Part shown: in pieces, positions 34,280 to 42,474 of the stretch
How positions within the stretch are numbered: the stretch's first letter is position 1
How the letters are laid out: every line of letters begins with the position of its first letter
Origin: an uncultured Clostridia bacterium
GTDB lineage: Bacteria > Bacillota > Clostridia > UBA1381
Length of the DNA stretch: 42,474 nucleotides
Direction: 5' to 3'
NCBI GenBank assembly: GCA_947624165.1
Contig: CANQJC010000017.1
Coordinates: forward strand, 1 to 42,474
Made by a program: the position numbers and the translations under genes
The notes under the pieces: model-generated
The model's database searches: none
What the model was told of the DNA's origin: nothing
The model's input: the letters and a program-made list of their open reading frames with translations, nothing else

Positions 34280-35008
34280 GTGTTGGAAAAGGAAATAATA
34301 AAGCTTAAAGGCACGATAGACGGAGTTAAAATTTATCTGGACGCGGAATGTTCGATTTCGGACATAACCGCTTCTCTCTATGAGAAGCTGCGCCAATTCC
34401 GCACCTTTTTCGGAGACGGTCACTGTAATATATATTTTGTGGAACGCGCTCTCACGGCGAGCGATAAAATGCGCCTTGAGGCTATCGTGACGGCGATGCT
34501 TCCCGAATGTACGATAAATTACGGCGAAAGGAAGCGAATTTCCTCCGACTATAAAGAAAAAACGCTTCGTCTTCCCGAAGAACTTAAGGAGGAAAAACCG
34601 AACGAACCGAGCGAAAACGGCGAAAAGTCTCTTGAGGAGATAAAGGAAGTGGTCGCTTCGAATTTCAAATCGAGCCGCGCAAGGTTCTACGAAGGAACCG
34701 TGCGTTCGGGGAGAACTCTCGAGTCCGACGGACATCTTCTGCTTGTCGGAAACGTCGAGGAGGGCGCGAGGATCGCGGCTGTCGGAAACGTTATTGTGCT
34801 CGGAAGCGTGAAGGGCGAGGTCGAAGCGGGCTGTATGGGCAACGACGGAGCGTATATAATCGCGCTCGACTTTGAGCCGTCTCAAATACGTATCGCGAAA
34901 ACGCGCCGCGTCTTTGAAAAAAGCGACTTCACCAAAGAAAATAAACAGAAAAAGGCATATTTAATAGATAATGAGATTTATATTGAGGATTTTTTGGTGA
35001 AAATATAG
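34280..35008 (+). CDS. minC: Septum site-determining protein MinC
   Basis: 242 residues, GTG start at 34280 with GAGG five bases upstream. N-terminal MinC domain (about 1-105; IIKLKGTIDGVKIYLD, FRTFFGDGHCNIYFVERAL) and a C-terminal beta-helix domain (about 135-242) with FYEGTVRSGRTLESDGHLLLVGNVEEGARIAAVGNVIVLGSVKGEVEAG, the MinC signature used to bind MinD and FtsZ. Inhibits FtsZ assembly away from mid-cell. Joined to the mre/pbp2 block by 23 bp, with minD following after a separate promoter. Confidence 0.94.
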   Translation: MLEKEIIKLKGTIDGVKIYLDAECSISDITASLYEKLRQFRTFFGDGHCNIYFVERALTASDKMRLEAIVTAMLPECTINYGERKRISSDYKEKTLRLPEELKEEKPNEPSENGEKSLEEIKEVVASNFKSSRARFYEGTVRSGRTLESDGHLLLVGNVEEGARIAAVGNVIVLGSVKGEVEAGCMGNDGAYIIALDFEPSQIRIAKTRRVFEKSDFTKENKQKKAYLIDNEIYIEDFLVKI

Positions 35009-35034
35009 ACAACCGCGTAAATTTATGTTATAAT
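35006..35034 (+). promoter_or_regulatory. Promoter of minD with leader hairpin
   Basis: TAGACA (35006-35011), 17-nt spacer, TATAAT (35029-35034), overlapping the minC stop. The transcript would start near 35041 and carry a strong GC hairpin: GCCGCGCGTC (35063-35072) / GAC-G-GCGCGGC (35076-35086) with a TTT loop and one bulge, no T-tract, before the AAAGGA site of minD. Confidence 0.6.
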
Positions 35035-35122
35035 TGAAAATGCTTGGAAAGGCATACGCGCCGCCGCGCGTCTTTGACGGCGCGGCACGGCTGCGGGACG
35101 CCGCTGAAAGGACAATCTGAAA

Positions 35123-35914
35123 ATGGGAAAAATCATCGTAATAGCGTCGGGAAAGGGCGGTACCGGCAAAACTACCGCCGCCGCAAACATAGGCGCGGTG
35201 CTTGCCGAACGCGGAAAGCTTACGGCAGTTGTCGATATGGACATGGGACTAAGGAATCTCGACATCGTTCTCGGACTTGAAAGCGGCATAGCGTATGACG
35301 TGCGCGACGTTATAGAAGGCGCGTGTGAGATAGACGACGCGCTCATAAGAGACGCTCGTTATGAAAATCTTTATTTTCTGCCTTCGCCGCAGACACGCGG
35401 CGCGGCGGGTCTTGACGAGGACAGCGTCAGACGCTTGTGGGAGAGAATGAAGTCGCGCTTCGATTATTGTATCGCGGACGCTCCGGCGGGACTTAACGGA
35501 GGTTTTTCCTACGCGGCGATGTGCGCCGACAGCGCGGTGATAGTAACGCTGCCGTTTCTGACGGCACTCAGGGACGCGGACAGGACCGCTTCGGTCTTGG
35601 AGGACATGGGCGTGACCGATATAAAAGTGGTGATAAACCGTGTGCGTCCCGATATGATAGACAAGGGAATAATGATGAATATGGACGACTGCGTGGATAT
35701 GCTCCGCTTAAATCCGCTCGGACTTGTTCCCGACGACGAGGAGCTTATGGTTTCTTCGTTAAAGGGCGATCTTGCGGTATCGAACGAAAATTCCGCTGCG
35801 GGCGCGGCGTTCCGCAATATTGCGGCAAGGATAGACGGCGAGGAAACGCCGATCATGGATTTTGAGGAGAAGGAAGGTTTTCTCAAACGTCTGAAAAGGC
35901 TTTTCGGGAAATAA
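35123..35914 (+). CDS. minD: Septum site-determining ATPase MinD
   Basis: 263 residues. ParA/MinD-type ATPase with the deviant Walker [10 protein letters not shown] (about 11-19), switch [29 protein letters not shown] at switch II, and a C-terminal amphipathic membrane-targeting helix [12 protein letters not shown]. It recruits MinC to the membrane. The gene after it is mgsA rather than minE; no minE-sized frame lies in the gap or inside the block. It has its own promoter as well as probable read-through from minC. Confidence 0.95.
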   Translation: MGKIIVIASGKGGTGKTTAAANIGAVLAERGKLTAVVDMDMGLRNLDIVLGLESGIAYDVRDVIEGACEIDDALIRDARYENLYFLPSPQTRGAAGLDEDSVRRLWERMKSRFDYCIADAPAGLNGGFSYAAMCADSAVIVTLPFLTALRDADRTASVLEDMGVTDIKVVINRVRPDMIDKGIMMNMDDCVDMLRLNPLGLVPDDEELMVSSLKGDLAVSNENSAAGAAFRNIAARIDGEETPIMDFEEKEGFLKRLKRLFGK

Positions 35915-35933
35915 AAATAAGGAGGTATTTTCA

Positions 35934-36338
35934 ATGAACATCGCATTGATAGCACACGACAAAAAGAAAGAGTTAATGGTTCAGTTCTGTATTGCGTATT
36001 CGGGCGTGCTTTCACATCACGCGCTGTACGCGACAGGCACTACGGGTAAGATGATTATTGAAAATACGGGACTTAACGTATACAGATTTTTATCCGGACC
36101 GCAGGGCGGCGATCAGCAGATAGGCGCGAGAATAGCATACAACGAAATAGACCTTGTGCTGTTTTTCCGCGACCCGCTGAACGCGGAAAATTACGAGCCG
36201 GACGTGTTCTCGCTTCTGAGACTTTGCGATATGCAGAATATTCCCATCGCGACAAATTCCGCGACCGCCGAGGTACTCATACACGGTCTTGAGCGCGGAG
36301 ACCTTGACTGGCGCGATATCGTAAACCCGAAAAACTGA
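35934..36338 (+). CDS. mgsA: Methylglyoxal synthase
   Basis: 134 residues, the usual length. Converts dihydroxyacetone phosphate to methylglyoxal and phosphate, a bypass of lower glycolysis that relieves sugar-phosphate stress. Conserved segments: [25 protein letters not shown] phosphate loop, [15 protein letters not shown] with the catalytic Asp, FFRDPLN and [17 protein letters not shown] site, 19 bp after minD, and terminator following. The min-mgsA neighbourhood is common in Clostridia. The link with methylpentose (rhamnose) use is plausible, as rhamnose breakdown yields dihydroxyacetone phosphate, but this is inference. Confidence 0.96.
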   Translation: MNIALIAHDKKKELMVQFCIAYSGVLSHHALYATGTTGKMIIENTGLNVYRFLSGPQGGDQQIGARIAYNEIDLVLFFRDPLNAENYEPDVFSLLRLCDMQNIPIATNSATAEVLIHGLERGDLDWRDIVNPKN

Positions 36339-36376
36339 TTTTGTATGTTATCCGTGTGAATAATTTTTCATACGAC

Positions 36377-36404
36377 GAAGGACGCTTATATATAAGCGTC
36401 CTTT
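36377..36404 (+). terminator. Intrinsic terminator after mgsA
   Basis: AAGGACGCTTAT / ATAAGCGTCCTT, nearly perfect 12-bp stem, followed by TT; ends the long zapA-mgsA gene run. Confidence 0.85.
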
Positions 36405-36431
36405 TCATATTTAAAAAATTTGATTATACTG

Positions 36432-36471
36432 CCGTTTAACGGTTGAAATGTTCGGTAAAATATAGTATAAT
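36432..36471 (+). promoter_or_regulatory. Promoter of the DUF362-trmL-degV gene run
   Basis: TTGAAA (36443-36448), 17-nt spacer, TATAAT (36466-36471). An 11-bp palindrome CCGTT-T-AACGG (36432-36442) touches the -35 element and could be an operator. Confidence 0.65.
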
Positions 36472-36534
36472 GAAGTATAATGATAAAAACGGACGCGTGT
36501 CGCAGGCTTTTTAAGACGCGGAGAGGAGCAGCGT

Positions 36535-37674
36535 ATGCAAAATAAAGTTTCCGTTGTTAAGTGCGCCGACTATTCGCACGCGGCGAAGGCTGTGCGCGAA
36601 TCGCTCGATCTCATAGGCGGGATAGAGAAATATGTTAAAAAAGGCGATAGGGTTTTAATAAAACCGAATCTCGTTTCACGCAAAAAACCCGACGAAGCCG
36701 TAACGACGCACCCCGCGTTTCTGCGCGCAGTCATAGAAATCGTCGAGGAAGCGGGCGGTAAAGTAACCGTCGCGGAAAGCCCGGGGGGACCGTATAACGC
36801 CGCCGCGCTTAAAGCGGTGTACAGAATGTGCGGCGTATACGACGCCGCGGAGGGTACGAGCGCGAGCCTTAACCTCGACACGTCCTTTACGGAGGTGTCG
36901 TTCGACGAGGGCAAAACGGTCAAATCTCTGCCGATAATAAATCCCGTGCTCGACGCGGACGTGATAATTTCGCTTCCGAAGCTCAAAACTCACGCTATGA
37001 CAAGCTACACCGGCGCGGTAAAGAACTTGTTCGGAACGGTTCCCGGGACTTATAAAGCCGAGCTTCATTTCCGTCTTGACGACAGAAAGGCGTTTTGTTC
37101 CATGCTCGTGGATCTGTGCGAATGTGTCAAGCCGACGCTGAGCATCATGGACGGCGTATGGGGTATGGAGGGCAACGGACCCACGGCGGGGCAAAACAGA
37201 TATATAGGCATTGTCATGGCTTCCGCTTCCGCGCACGCGCTCGACAAGATCGCATGCGAAATCATAGACTATGCGCCCTACGAGGTGGATACCGTAAGAG
37301 AAGCCGAGGAACGCGGACTTATCGGCACGGTCGAGACGGTCGGCGAACCGATCGAGCCGCTCATCATACGCGATTTTGTGAAGCCGGAAAGTCACTTTAA
37401 TCTTTTGAAGCTCCTGTCGCTGCCGCCGGCGGTGAACGCGTGGGCAAAAGCCGCGCTTGCGTCGAGACCGAAAATAAATTACGACGCTTGCGTGGGCTGC
37501 GGCGAATGTGCGAGATGCTGCCCGCCGAAGGCGATAGATATGTCCGGCGGCAAGCCGGTCATAGATAAAAGAAAATGTATAAAATGCTTTTGCTGTCAGG
37601 AGCTTTGCCCGCAAAAAGCGGTCATGATACATCGTCCGTTTTTAAACAGATTTATGATTAAATTTTTGAAGTAA
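36535..37674 (+). CDS. DUF362 protein with C-terminal 2[4Fe-4S] ferredoxin domain
   Basis: 379 residues. The DUF362 region (about 1-300) shows VLIKPNLVSRKKPDEAVTTHP, VAESPGG, VIISLPKLKTHAMTSYTGAVKNLFG and IMDGVWGMEGNGPTAGQ, the conserved features of this widespread family. The C-terminus holds two ferredoxin clusters: CVGCGECARCCP and CIKCFCCQELCP. Cytoplasmic, no signal peptide. Function is unassigned in the family; electron transfer to a small-molecule or RNA target is a guess. First gene of a co-directional run with trmL 15 bp downstream. GAGGAG precedes the ATG. Confidence 0.92.
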   Translation: MQNKVSVVKCADYSHAAKAVRESLDLIGGIEKYVKKGDRVLIKPNLVSRKKPDEAVTTHPAFLRAVIEIVEEAGGKVTVAESPGGPYNAAALKAVYRMCGVYDAAEGTSASLNLDTSFTEVSFDEGKTVKSLPIINPVLDADVIISLPKLKTHAMTSYTGAVKNLFGTVPGTYKAELHFRLDDRKAFCSMLVDLCECVKPTLSIMDGVWGMEGNGPTAGQNRYIGIVMASASAHALDKIACEIIDYAPYEVDTVREAEERGLIGTVETVGEPIEPLIIRDFVKPESHFNLLKLLSLPPAVNAWAKAALASRPKINYDACVGCGECARCCPPKAIDMSGGKPVIDKRKCIKCFCCQELCPQKAVMIHRPFLNRFMIKFLK

Positions 37675-37689
37675 AGGATATGAAAAAGC

Positions 37690-38181
37690 TTGTTCAATAT
37701 AGTATTGGTGGAGCCGCGTATTCCGCAGAATACCGGCAATATAGCGCGTACCTGCGCGGCGACGGGGTGCGGTCTGCACATAGTCCGTCCTACGGCGTTC
37801 CAAATCACGGACAAGAATTTAAAGCGCGCGGGTCTCGATTACTGGCACCTGCTGAACGTCAGGTATTACGATAACTTGGCTGACTTTTTTGAAAAAACCG
37901 AGGGCGCGCGTTACTTCTACGCGACCACGAAAGCTCCGCACACATACGTCGACGTTGAGTATAAGGACAACGACTACTTGATGTTCGGACGCGAGGACGC
38001 GGGACTTCCCGAGGAGCTTCTTCACGAGCACGAGGAACGCTGTATAAGAATACCCATGATAGCCGACGCGCGCAGCTTGAATCTGTCAAACTCCGTCGCG
38101 GTAATAGTGTACGAAGCGTTACGGCAGCAGGGGTTCGATAATTTAAAGGAATTGGGGCAATTGACGAAATTTACGTGGTGA
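37690..38181 (+). CDS. trmL: tRNA (cytidine(34)-2'-O)-methyltransferase
   Basis: 163 residues, TTG start at 37690. An ATG at 37680 in another frame gives only a 64-residue shadow; the TTG frame has the family's N-terminus NIVLVEPRIPQNTGNIARTCAATG. SPOUT-fold motifs: that segment, LMFGREDAGLP with the knot Arg/Glu, and IRIPMIADARSLNLSNSVAVIVYEALRQQ at the SAM-binding knot. Methylates the wobble ribose of tRNA-Leu isoacceptors using SAM. Ribosome site AAAGGA at about 37673-37678. Confidence 0.94.
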   Translation: MFNIVLVEPRIPQNTGNIARTCAATGCGLHIVRPTAFQITDKNLKRAGLDYWHLLNVRYYDNLADFFEKTEGARYFYATTKAPHTYVDVEYKDNDYLMFGREDAGLPEELLHEHEERCIRIPMIADARSLNLSNSVAVIVYEALRQQGFDNLKELGQLTKFTW

Positions 38182-38194
38182 AAGGAGACAACCC

Positions 38195-39082
38195 ATGAGC
38201 GACATAAAAATCATCGTTGACACCGGCTCGGACATTCCCGATGAGGTGCTTGAAAAATACAATATCGGCATTATTCCGTTCATAACGCTGTTCGGCGAAA
38301 AGCAGTACGTGCAGCGGCGCGACATAACGAACGAGCAGTTTCTCGATATGCAGGAAAAGTTCGACGGCGTACCCAGAAGCTCCCAAACTCCTTACGCGGA
38401 TATGTACGATTATCTGAAAAAGGAAACGGACGAGCACGAGAGCGTAATATACTTCACGCTGTCGAGCGCGGCGAGCGGACAGTACAACACCGCTTGTCTT
38501 GTCAGAGAGGAAATACTCGAGGAGAACCCGAACGCCGATTTACATATTTTCGATTCCTACAAATTCTCGCTTTACATAGCGCAGACTGCGGTGCACGCGG
38601 CGCAAATGGCTGCGGAGGGAAAAAGCGTAGACGAGATAATAAAGGACTGCGAGCAGTACATAGTTTCGTGGCGGTGCTACCTTCTCGTTGACACGCTCGA
38701 ATATCTCCAGAAGGGCGGCAGACTGTCGAAAACGGCGGCGTTTGTCGGCACGCTTCTCGACATTAAGCCGGTGCTTACGATAGAGAACGGACTTGTGGAA
38801 AGTCTCGACAAGCTCCGCGGCAAAAAAAAGGTTATACGCAAGCTTATCGAACTCATAAAAGAGGACGCGGACGTGGATTTTGAGAATCCCGAATTTCTGA
38901 TAGTGGAATCGGATAAGAATAAGTACGACGAAGCTATGGAAGTCCTTAAAGAGGAGTTTGGCGACGATGTGAAAATAACGATGCACGGCGAATTCAGTCC
39001 GCTTATCGCGACGCACGTCGGACGCGACGCGCTGGCGGTCATACCGAGAATAAAGAGCGGATTCAAATATAAGCAAAATTAA
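38195..39082 (+). CDS. DegV family fatty-acid-binding protein
   Basis: 295 residues. DegV/FakB fold: N-terminal IIVDTGSDIPDEVLEKYNIGIIPF, RSSQTPYADMYDYL, VIYFTLSSAASGQYNTACL and the long EYLQKGGRLSKTAAFVGTLLDIKPVLTIENG, which line the lipid pocket; C-terminal THVGRDALAVI. FakB members hand fatty acids to the FakA kinase for incorporation into phospholipid; FakA is not in the window. AAAGGAG site, 13 bp after trmL. Which fatty acid it binds cannot be told. Confidence 0.94.
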   Translation: MSDIKIIVDTGSDIPDEVLEKYNIGIIPFITLFGEKQYVQRRDITNEQFLDMQEKFDGVPRSSQTPYADMYDYLKKETDEHESVIYFTLSSAASGQYNTACLVREEILEENPNADLHIFDSYKFSLYIAQTAVHAAQMAAEGKSVDEIIKDCEQYIVSWRCYLLVDTLEYLQKGGRLSKTAAFVGTLLDIKPVLTIENGLVESLDKLRGKKKVIRKLIELIKEDADVDFENPEFLIVESDKNKYDEAMEVLKEEFGDDVKITMHGEFSPLIATHVGRDALAVIPRIKSGFKYKQN

Positions 39083-39101
39083 GCAAAAGGAGACATTATC
39101 A

Positions 39102-40319
39102 ATGAAATACATTGTAATTTTAGGCGACGGAATGGCGGATTATCCCGTTGATTATTTTAACGGAAAAACGATACTCGAGGTTGCCGAAAAGCCCAATATG
39201 GATTATATGGCGCGTCACGGCGAAATGGGCGTTGTAAAGACCGTGCAGGACGGCATGAAGCCCGGCTCGGACGTTGCCAACCTTTCGGTCATGGGTTACG
39301 ACACGAAGAAAAGTTACAGCGGACGCTCGCCGCTCGAAGCCGCTTCGATAGGCGTTGAAATGAAGGACGACGACGTTACGTTCCGCACGAATCTCGTAAC
39401 GCTTTCCGACGAGGAAAATTACGAGGATAAAACCATGCTCGACTATTCCTCGGGCGAAATCACCACCGCCGAAGCGGCTGAGCTTATGAAAGCGGTCGCG
39501 GCTGAATTGAATACCGACGTTATAAAATTCTATCCCGGTATCAGCTACCGTCACCTTTGCGTGTGGAGCGGCGGCTCGACGAACGTGGAGCTGACCCCGC
39601 CGCACGATATTTCCGACAGGAGGATAGGCGAATACCTCCCGAAGGGCGACGGCGCGCAGACTTTTCTCGAAATGATGAAAAAAAGCGAGAAAATTTTAAA
39701 GGAGCACCCCGTAAACAAGGCGAGAGCGGCGGCGGGTAAAAATCCGGCGACCTCGATCTGGCCCTGGGGCGAGGGTACGAAACCGCAGCTTGACAATTTT
39801 GAAGCGAAATTCGGCGTTAAAGGCAGCGTCATTTCGGCTGTCGATTTGATCAAGGGTATAGCGAAATGCGCCGGAATGAACTCGATCGACGTGGAGGGCG
39901 CGACAGGTAACTGTGAAACGAACTGGGACGGCAAAGCGAGAGCCGCGCTCGACGCGCTCCTTTCCGGCAGCGATTTTGTGTACGTCCATATGGAAGCACC
40001 CGACGAAATGGGTCATCAGGGACTTCCCGAGAAGAAGAAGTACGCTGTCGAAACGATAGATAAAAAGGTCGTAAAGTTCTTAAAGGACGAGCTTGAGAAG
40101 CGCGGTATAGACTATAAGATGATGATACTGCCCGACCACCCGACGCCGATAAAGCTCAAAACCCACGTAAGCGATCCCGTGCCGTATATAATATACGACA
40201 GCACAAAGGAAACTGACGCGAACGCCGCGCTTTCGTATACGGAAAACGACGCGAAGAAAACGGGTATATTTATAGAAAAGGGCTACACGCTTATGGAGCG
40301 TTTTTTGGATAAAATATGA
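39102..40319 (+). CDS. apgM: Cofactor-independent phosphoglycerate mutase, archaeal-type
   Basis: 405 residues. ApgM-type 2,3-bisphosphoglycerate-independent mutase of glycolysis, alkaline-phosphatase superfamily. Visible: IVILGDGMADYP (metal-binding Asp), KPGSDVANLSVMGYD with the phosphoryl-accepting Ser, the insert domain (WSGGSTNVELTPPHDISDRRIGEYLP), VHMEAPDEMGHQG and MILPDHPTPIKLKTHVSDPVPY with metal-binding Asp and His. The family is shared between archaea and many Clostridia. Its product 2-phosphoglycerate feeds enolase. AAAGGAG site, 19 bp after the DegV gene. A GC hairpin GCGTGCG / CGCACGC (40329-40346) without T-tract follows the stop. Confidence 0.95.
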   Translation: MKYIVILGDGMADYPVDYFNGKTILEVAEKPNMDYMARHGEMGVVKTVQDGMKPGSDVANLSVMGYDTKKSYSGRSPLEAASIGVEMKDDDVTFRTNLVTLSDEENYEDKTMLDYSSGEITTAEAAELMKAVAAELNTDVIKFYPGISYRHLCVWSGGSTNVELTPPHDISDRRIGEYLPKGDGAQTFLEMMKKSEKILKEHPVNKARAAAGKNPATSIWPWGEGTKPQLDNFEAKFGVKGSVISAVDLIKGIAKCAGMNSIDVEGATGNCETNWDGKARAALDALLSGSDFVYVHMEAPDEMGHQGLPEKKKYAVETIDKKVVKFLKDELEKRGIDYKMMILPDHPTPIKLKTHVSDPVPYIIYDSTKETDANAALSYTENDAKKTGIFIEKGYTLMERFLDKI

Positions 40320-40392
40320 TTTATCCGCGCGTGCGGACGCGCACGCCCATAAATCATAAATTACCCACTACCCGTAATGGAGATGATAAAAT

Positions 40393-41586
40393 TTGAAATT
40401 TGAAAAAAAGCAAAATTGGATAAAAACGATATTGTTTTTGCTTGCGGCGGTACTGATAGGAGTGGTAATATATCTTTTCCTGCCGAAAATTCTGAAAGCC
40501 GCCGGATTTATTATACGGCTGTTCCTGCCGTTTATCCTCGGTTATCTTTTTTCCATGGCGGTCAATCCTCTTGCGGACCTTCTCCAGAAGAAGCTGAAGA
40601 TACCGCGCGGATTTTCGGCTGTGCTCGTAATCGTGCTTATAGTGGGTATACTCGGCGGTATACTGAGTTTCCTGATATGGAAGATAATAGACGAGGTACG
40701 AATGATTTACGTGCAATTCCCGTCTATATACGCGAATATGCGCACAAGCGCGCACGCGCTCGGCGAGAAATGGTCGGTGCTTTACGATAATCTTCCCGTG
40801 AACGTACAGCAGTCGCTTACGGCTCTCGGGGACAGTATCTCATTAAAAGCGTCGCAGCTTATCAACTCCATGTCCGCGCCCGTGGTGGACAACGCCGGAA
40901 ACTTCGCGAAGGCTCTTCCGAGCGTGTTCATCGCCGTTATAGTATTTGTGCTGTCGTCGTATTTCATGGTTTCCGACAATAAGGTCGTGAGCCGCGCGGT
41001 ACACAAAATTTTCAGCGAAAAATTTATGGAACGTCTTACAATGGTAAAGTCCGAGCTGAAAAAGTATCTGGGCGGGTATCTCAGGGCTCAGCTTATACTT
41101 ATGCTTATCGCTTTCGTGATAATCTTTATCGGACTGAGTGCGATAAACGCGGATTACGCGCTCCTCATCGCGCTCCTTATCGCCATTCTCGACGCGCTCC
41201 CGTTCTTCGGAAGCGGATTCGTGCTTTGGCCGTGGTCGGTGATAGCGTTCCTTAACGGAAACATAAAGACGGGTATCGGACTTATCATAATCTACTTCGC
41301 GGTGCTCGTTGTGCGCCGTATAACCGAGCCGAAGCTCGTCAGTACGGGAATGGGGATACACTCTATCCTCACGCTGATGTCGATGTACGTCGGATATAAA
41401 ACATTGAGCATCGGCGGTCTTATCGTGGGACCGATACTGCTTATGCTCATCATAAGCTTTTATAAGGCGGGTATATTCGACGCGCCGATACGCGCGGTAA
41501 AAAATCTCGGCTCACTTATAAAAAAGCAATTTGTGATGTTTAAAAACTTTTTAATAAATTTGTTGGAGAGTGATTGGAATGAATAA
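40393..41586 (+). CDS. AI-2E family (UPF0118, YtvI-like) membrane transporter
   Basis: 397 residues, TTG start at 40393 with GGAGATGA just before; an ATG at 40377 closes after six codons. About eight predicted membrane segments (WIKTILFLLAAVLIGVVIYLFLP; AVLVIVLIVGILGGILSFLIW; VFIAVIVFVLSSYFMV; LILMLIAFVIIFIGLSAI; ALLIALLIAILDALPFFGSGFVLWPWSVIAFL; IGLIIIYFAVLVVRRITEPKLV; SIGGLIVGPILLMLIISFY). The DALPFFGSG and EPKLVSTGMGIHSILTLMSMYVG segments are family signatures. Members include the AI-2 exporter TqsA and sodium/proton antiporters, so the substrate is open. It overlaps metG by 8 bp. Confidence 0.92.
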   Translation: MKFEKKQNWIKTILFLLAAVLIGVVIYLFLPKILKAAGFIIRLFLPFILGYLFSMAVNPLADLLQKKLKIPRGFSAVLVIVLIVGILGGILSFLIWKIIDEVRMIYVQFPSIYANMRTSAHALGEKWSVLYDNLPVNVQQSLTALGDSISLKASQLINSMSAPVVDNAGNFAKALPSVFIAVIVFVLSSYFMVSDNKVVSRAVHKIFSEKFMERLTMVKSELKKYLGGYLRAQLILMLIAFVIIFIGLSAINADYALLIALLIAILDALPFFGSGFVLWPWSVIAFLNGNIKTGIGLIIIYFAVLVVRRITEPKLVSTGMGIHSILTLMSMYVGYKTLSIGGLIVGPILLMLIISFYKAGIFDAPIRAVKNLGSLIKKQFVMFKNFLINLLESDWNE

Positions 41587-42474
41587 GGACAAATACTACA
41601 TTACCACGGCGATAGCGTACACGTCGAAAAAGCCGCATATAGGCAATACGTATGAAATCATACTGACCGACGCGATCGCGCGGTTTAATCGTTTTGCGGG
41701 AAAGGACGTGTTCTTCCTCACGGGTACGGACGAGCACGGTCAGAAGATACAGGAAATAGCCGAGACGGAGGGCATAACGCCAAAGGAACACGTCGATAAA
41801 ATCGCGGGTGAAATAAAGGATATAGCGGACATGCTCAACATAAGCTACGACAAATTTATCCGTACCACCGACGATTATCATGTTAAGGCGGTACAAAAGA
41901 TTTTCAGAAAGCTTTACGAGCAGGGCGATATATATAAAGGCGAATATGAGGGCTGGTACTGCACTCCGTGCGAGTCGTTCTGGACCCAGACGCAGCTCGT
42001 GGACGGAAAATGCCCCGACTGCGGACGCGAGGTAAAGAAGGCGAAGGAGGAGGCGTACTTCTTCAAAATGAGCAAGTATCAGGATAAGCTCATGGAGTAC
42101 ATCGAAGCTCATCCCGAATTTATACAGCCCGAATCGCGCAAAAATGAAATGGTAAACAATTTCCTAAAGCCCGGACTTCAGGACTTATGCGTGTCGCGCA
42201 CGAGCTTTTCGTGGGGAATACCCGTGGACTTCGACGAGGGACACGTCGTATACGTGTGGATAGACGCGCTCTCAAACTATATCACCGCGCTCGGCTACAC
42301 GCCCGACGAAAAGGGCGAGTTATACAAGAAATACTGGCCCGCGGACGTGCATATAATAGGCAAGGACATTCTGCGCTTCCACACGATTTACTGGCCCATA
42401 ATGCTCATGGCTCTCGGCGAGCCGCTGCCGAAACAGGTGTTCGGTCACCCGTGGATGCTCGTGGGCGAGGAAAA
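41579..42474 (+). CDS. metG: Methionyl-tRNA synthetase (5' part, cut by window edge)
   Basis: 298 codons are present; the frame stays open at the window end. ATG 41579 overlaps the upstream stop by 8 bp, with TTGGAGAG as ribosome site. Class I synthetase charging tRNA-Met: ITTAIAYTSKKPHIGNTYE includes the HIGH-type signature, FFLTGTDEHGQKIQEIA, the zinc knuckle CTPCESFWTQTQLVDGKCPDCGRE (CxxC...CxxC), RTSFSWGIPVDFDEGHVVYVWIDALSNYI and DVHIIGKDILRFHTIYWP. The KMSKS loop and anticodon-binding domain lie beyond the window. Confidence 0.95.
   Translation, partial: MNKDKYYITTAIAYTSKKPHIGNTYEIILTDAIARFNRFAGKDVFFLTGTDEHGQKIQEIAETEGITPKEHVDKIAGEIKDIADMLNISYDKFIRTTDDYHVKAVQKIFRKLYEQGDIYKGEYEGWYCTPCESFWTQTQLVDGKCPDCGREVKKAKEEAYFFKMSKYQDKLMEYIEAHPEFIQPESRKNEMVNNFLKPGLQDLCVSRTSFSWGIPVDFDEGHVVYVWIDALSNYITALGYTPDEKGELYKKYWPADVHIIGKDILRFHTIYWPIMLMALGEPLPKQVFGHPWMLVGEE

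Noticed and set aside
37680-37874. 64-codon ATG frame at the start of trmL
   Set aside because: It is in another frame over trmL; the TTG frame carries the conserved SPOUT methyltransferase sequence.
1-42474. tRNA, rRNA or CRISPR loci
   Set aside because: None was recognised by eye on either strand; a covariance search was not possible.

Overview
The window looks like a chromosomal segment of an anaerobic, pectin-using gut Firmicute of the class Clostridia. Grounds are: sigma-A type promoters and strong Shine-Dalgarno sites; clostridial gene blocks (zapA-U32 peptidase, maf-mreBCD-pbp2-minCD-mgsA, purF plus a purF-like paralogue); SLH and copper-amine-oxidase-N type wall domains; and the rhamnogalacturonan lyase / GH105 / Lpl-type ABC transporter set. 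Assignment below class level is not supported by what I can see.

Layout. 1-4321 (minus strand): a large repeat-rich surface protein gene that has lost its 5' end, preceded by a tyrosine recombinase whose stop codon lies 38 bp upstream. 4619-7396: a surface-anchored PL11 rhamnogalacturonan lyase. 7577-9501: an SOS-type Y-family polymerase with its YolD-like partner. 9550-12117 (minus): a Tet(M)-like translational GTPase fused to a YacP/Rae1-type NYN ribonuclease domain. Divergent from it lies a promoter / structured RNA / terminator unit (12187-12369) leading to a small XRE regulator, then a flavodoxin-fold reductase and a convergent ArsR/SmtB-type zinc sensor. 14023-17031: a second PL11 lyase with different accessory domains. 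17205-20156: purF and a paralogue with a destroyed glutaminase site. 20313-26293: cytoplasmic GH105-type hydrolase and a two-permease plus lipoprotein ABC importer with no ATPase gene. 26454-36338: zapA, U32 peptidase, maf, mreB, mreC, mreD, pbp2, minC, minD, mgsA. 36535-42474: DUF362 ferredoxin-like protein, trmL, degV, apgM, an AI-2E family membrane protein and the start of metG, cut by the window edge.

How the genes work together. The two secreted PL11 enzymes should cut the rhamnogalacturonan-I backbone outside the cell; the Lpl-type importer can take up unsaturated oligosaccharides, and the cytoplasmic GH105 protein can remove the unsaturated galacturonyl residue. This is the logic of the Bacillus yes/yte/ytc system, here dispersed among housekeeping genes. 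The mre-pbp2-min block is the usual elongation and division-site set, but without minE or rodA next to it.

The strongest candidates for undescribed biology are: (1) the ribosome-protection GTPase fused to a Rae1-like A-site mRNA nuclease, with its back-to-back structured RNA; (2) the recombinase next to a surface-protein gene cut inside its signal-peptide region; (3) an array of a GGGGACACTAAA motif inside the U32 peptidase coding sequence, read in two different frames; (4) the PurF paralogue with a dead glutaminase. All functional statements are from sequence reading and family knowledge; no searches were run.
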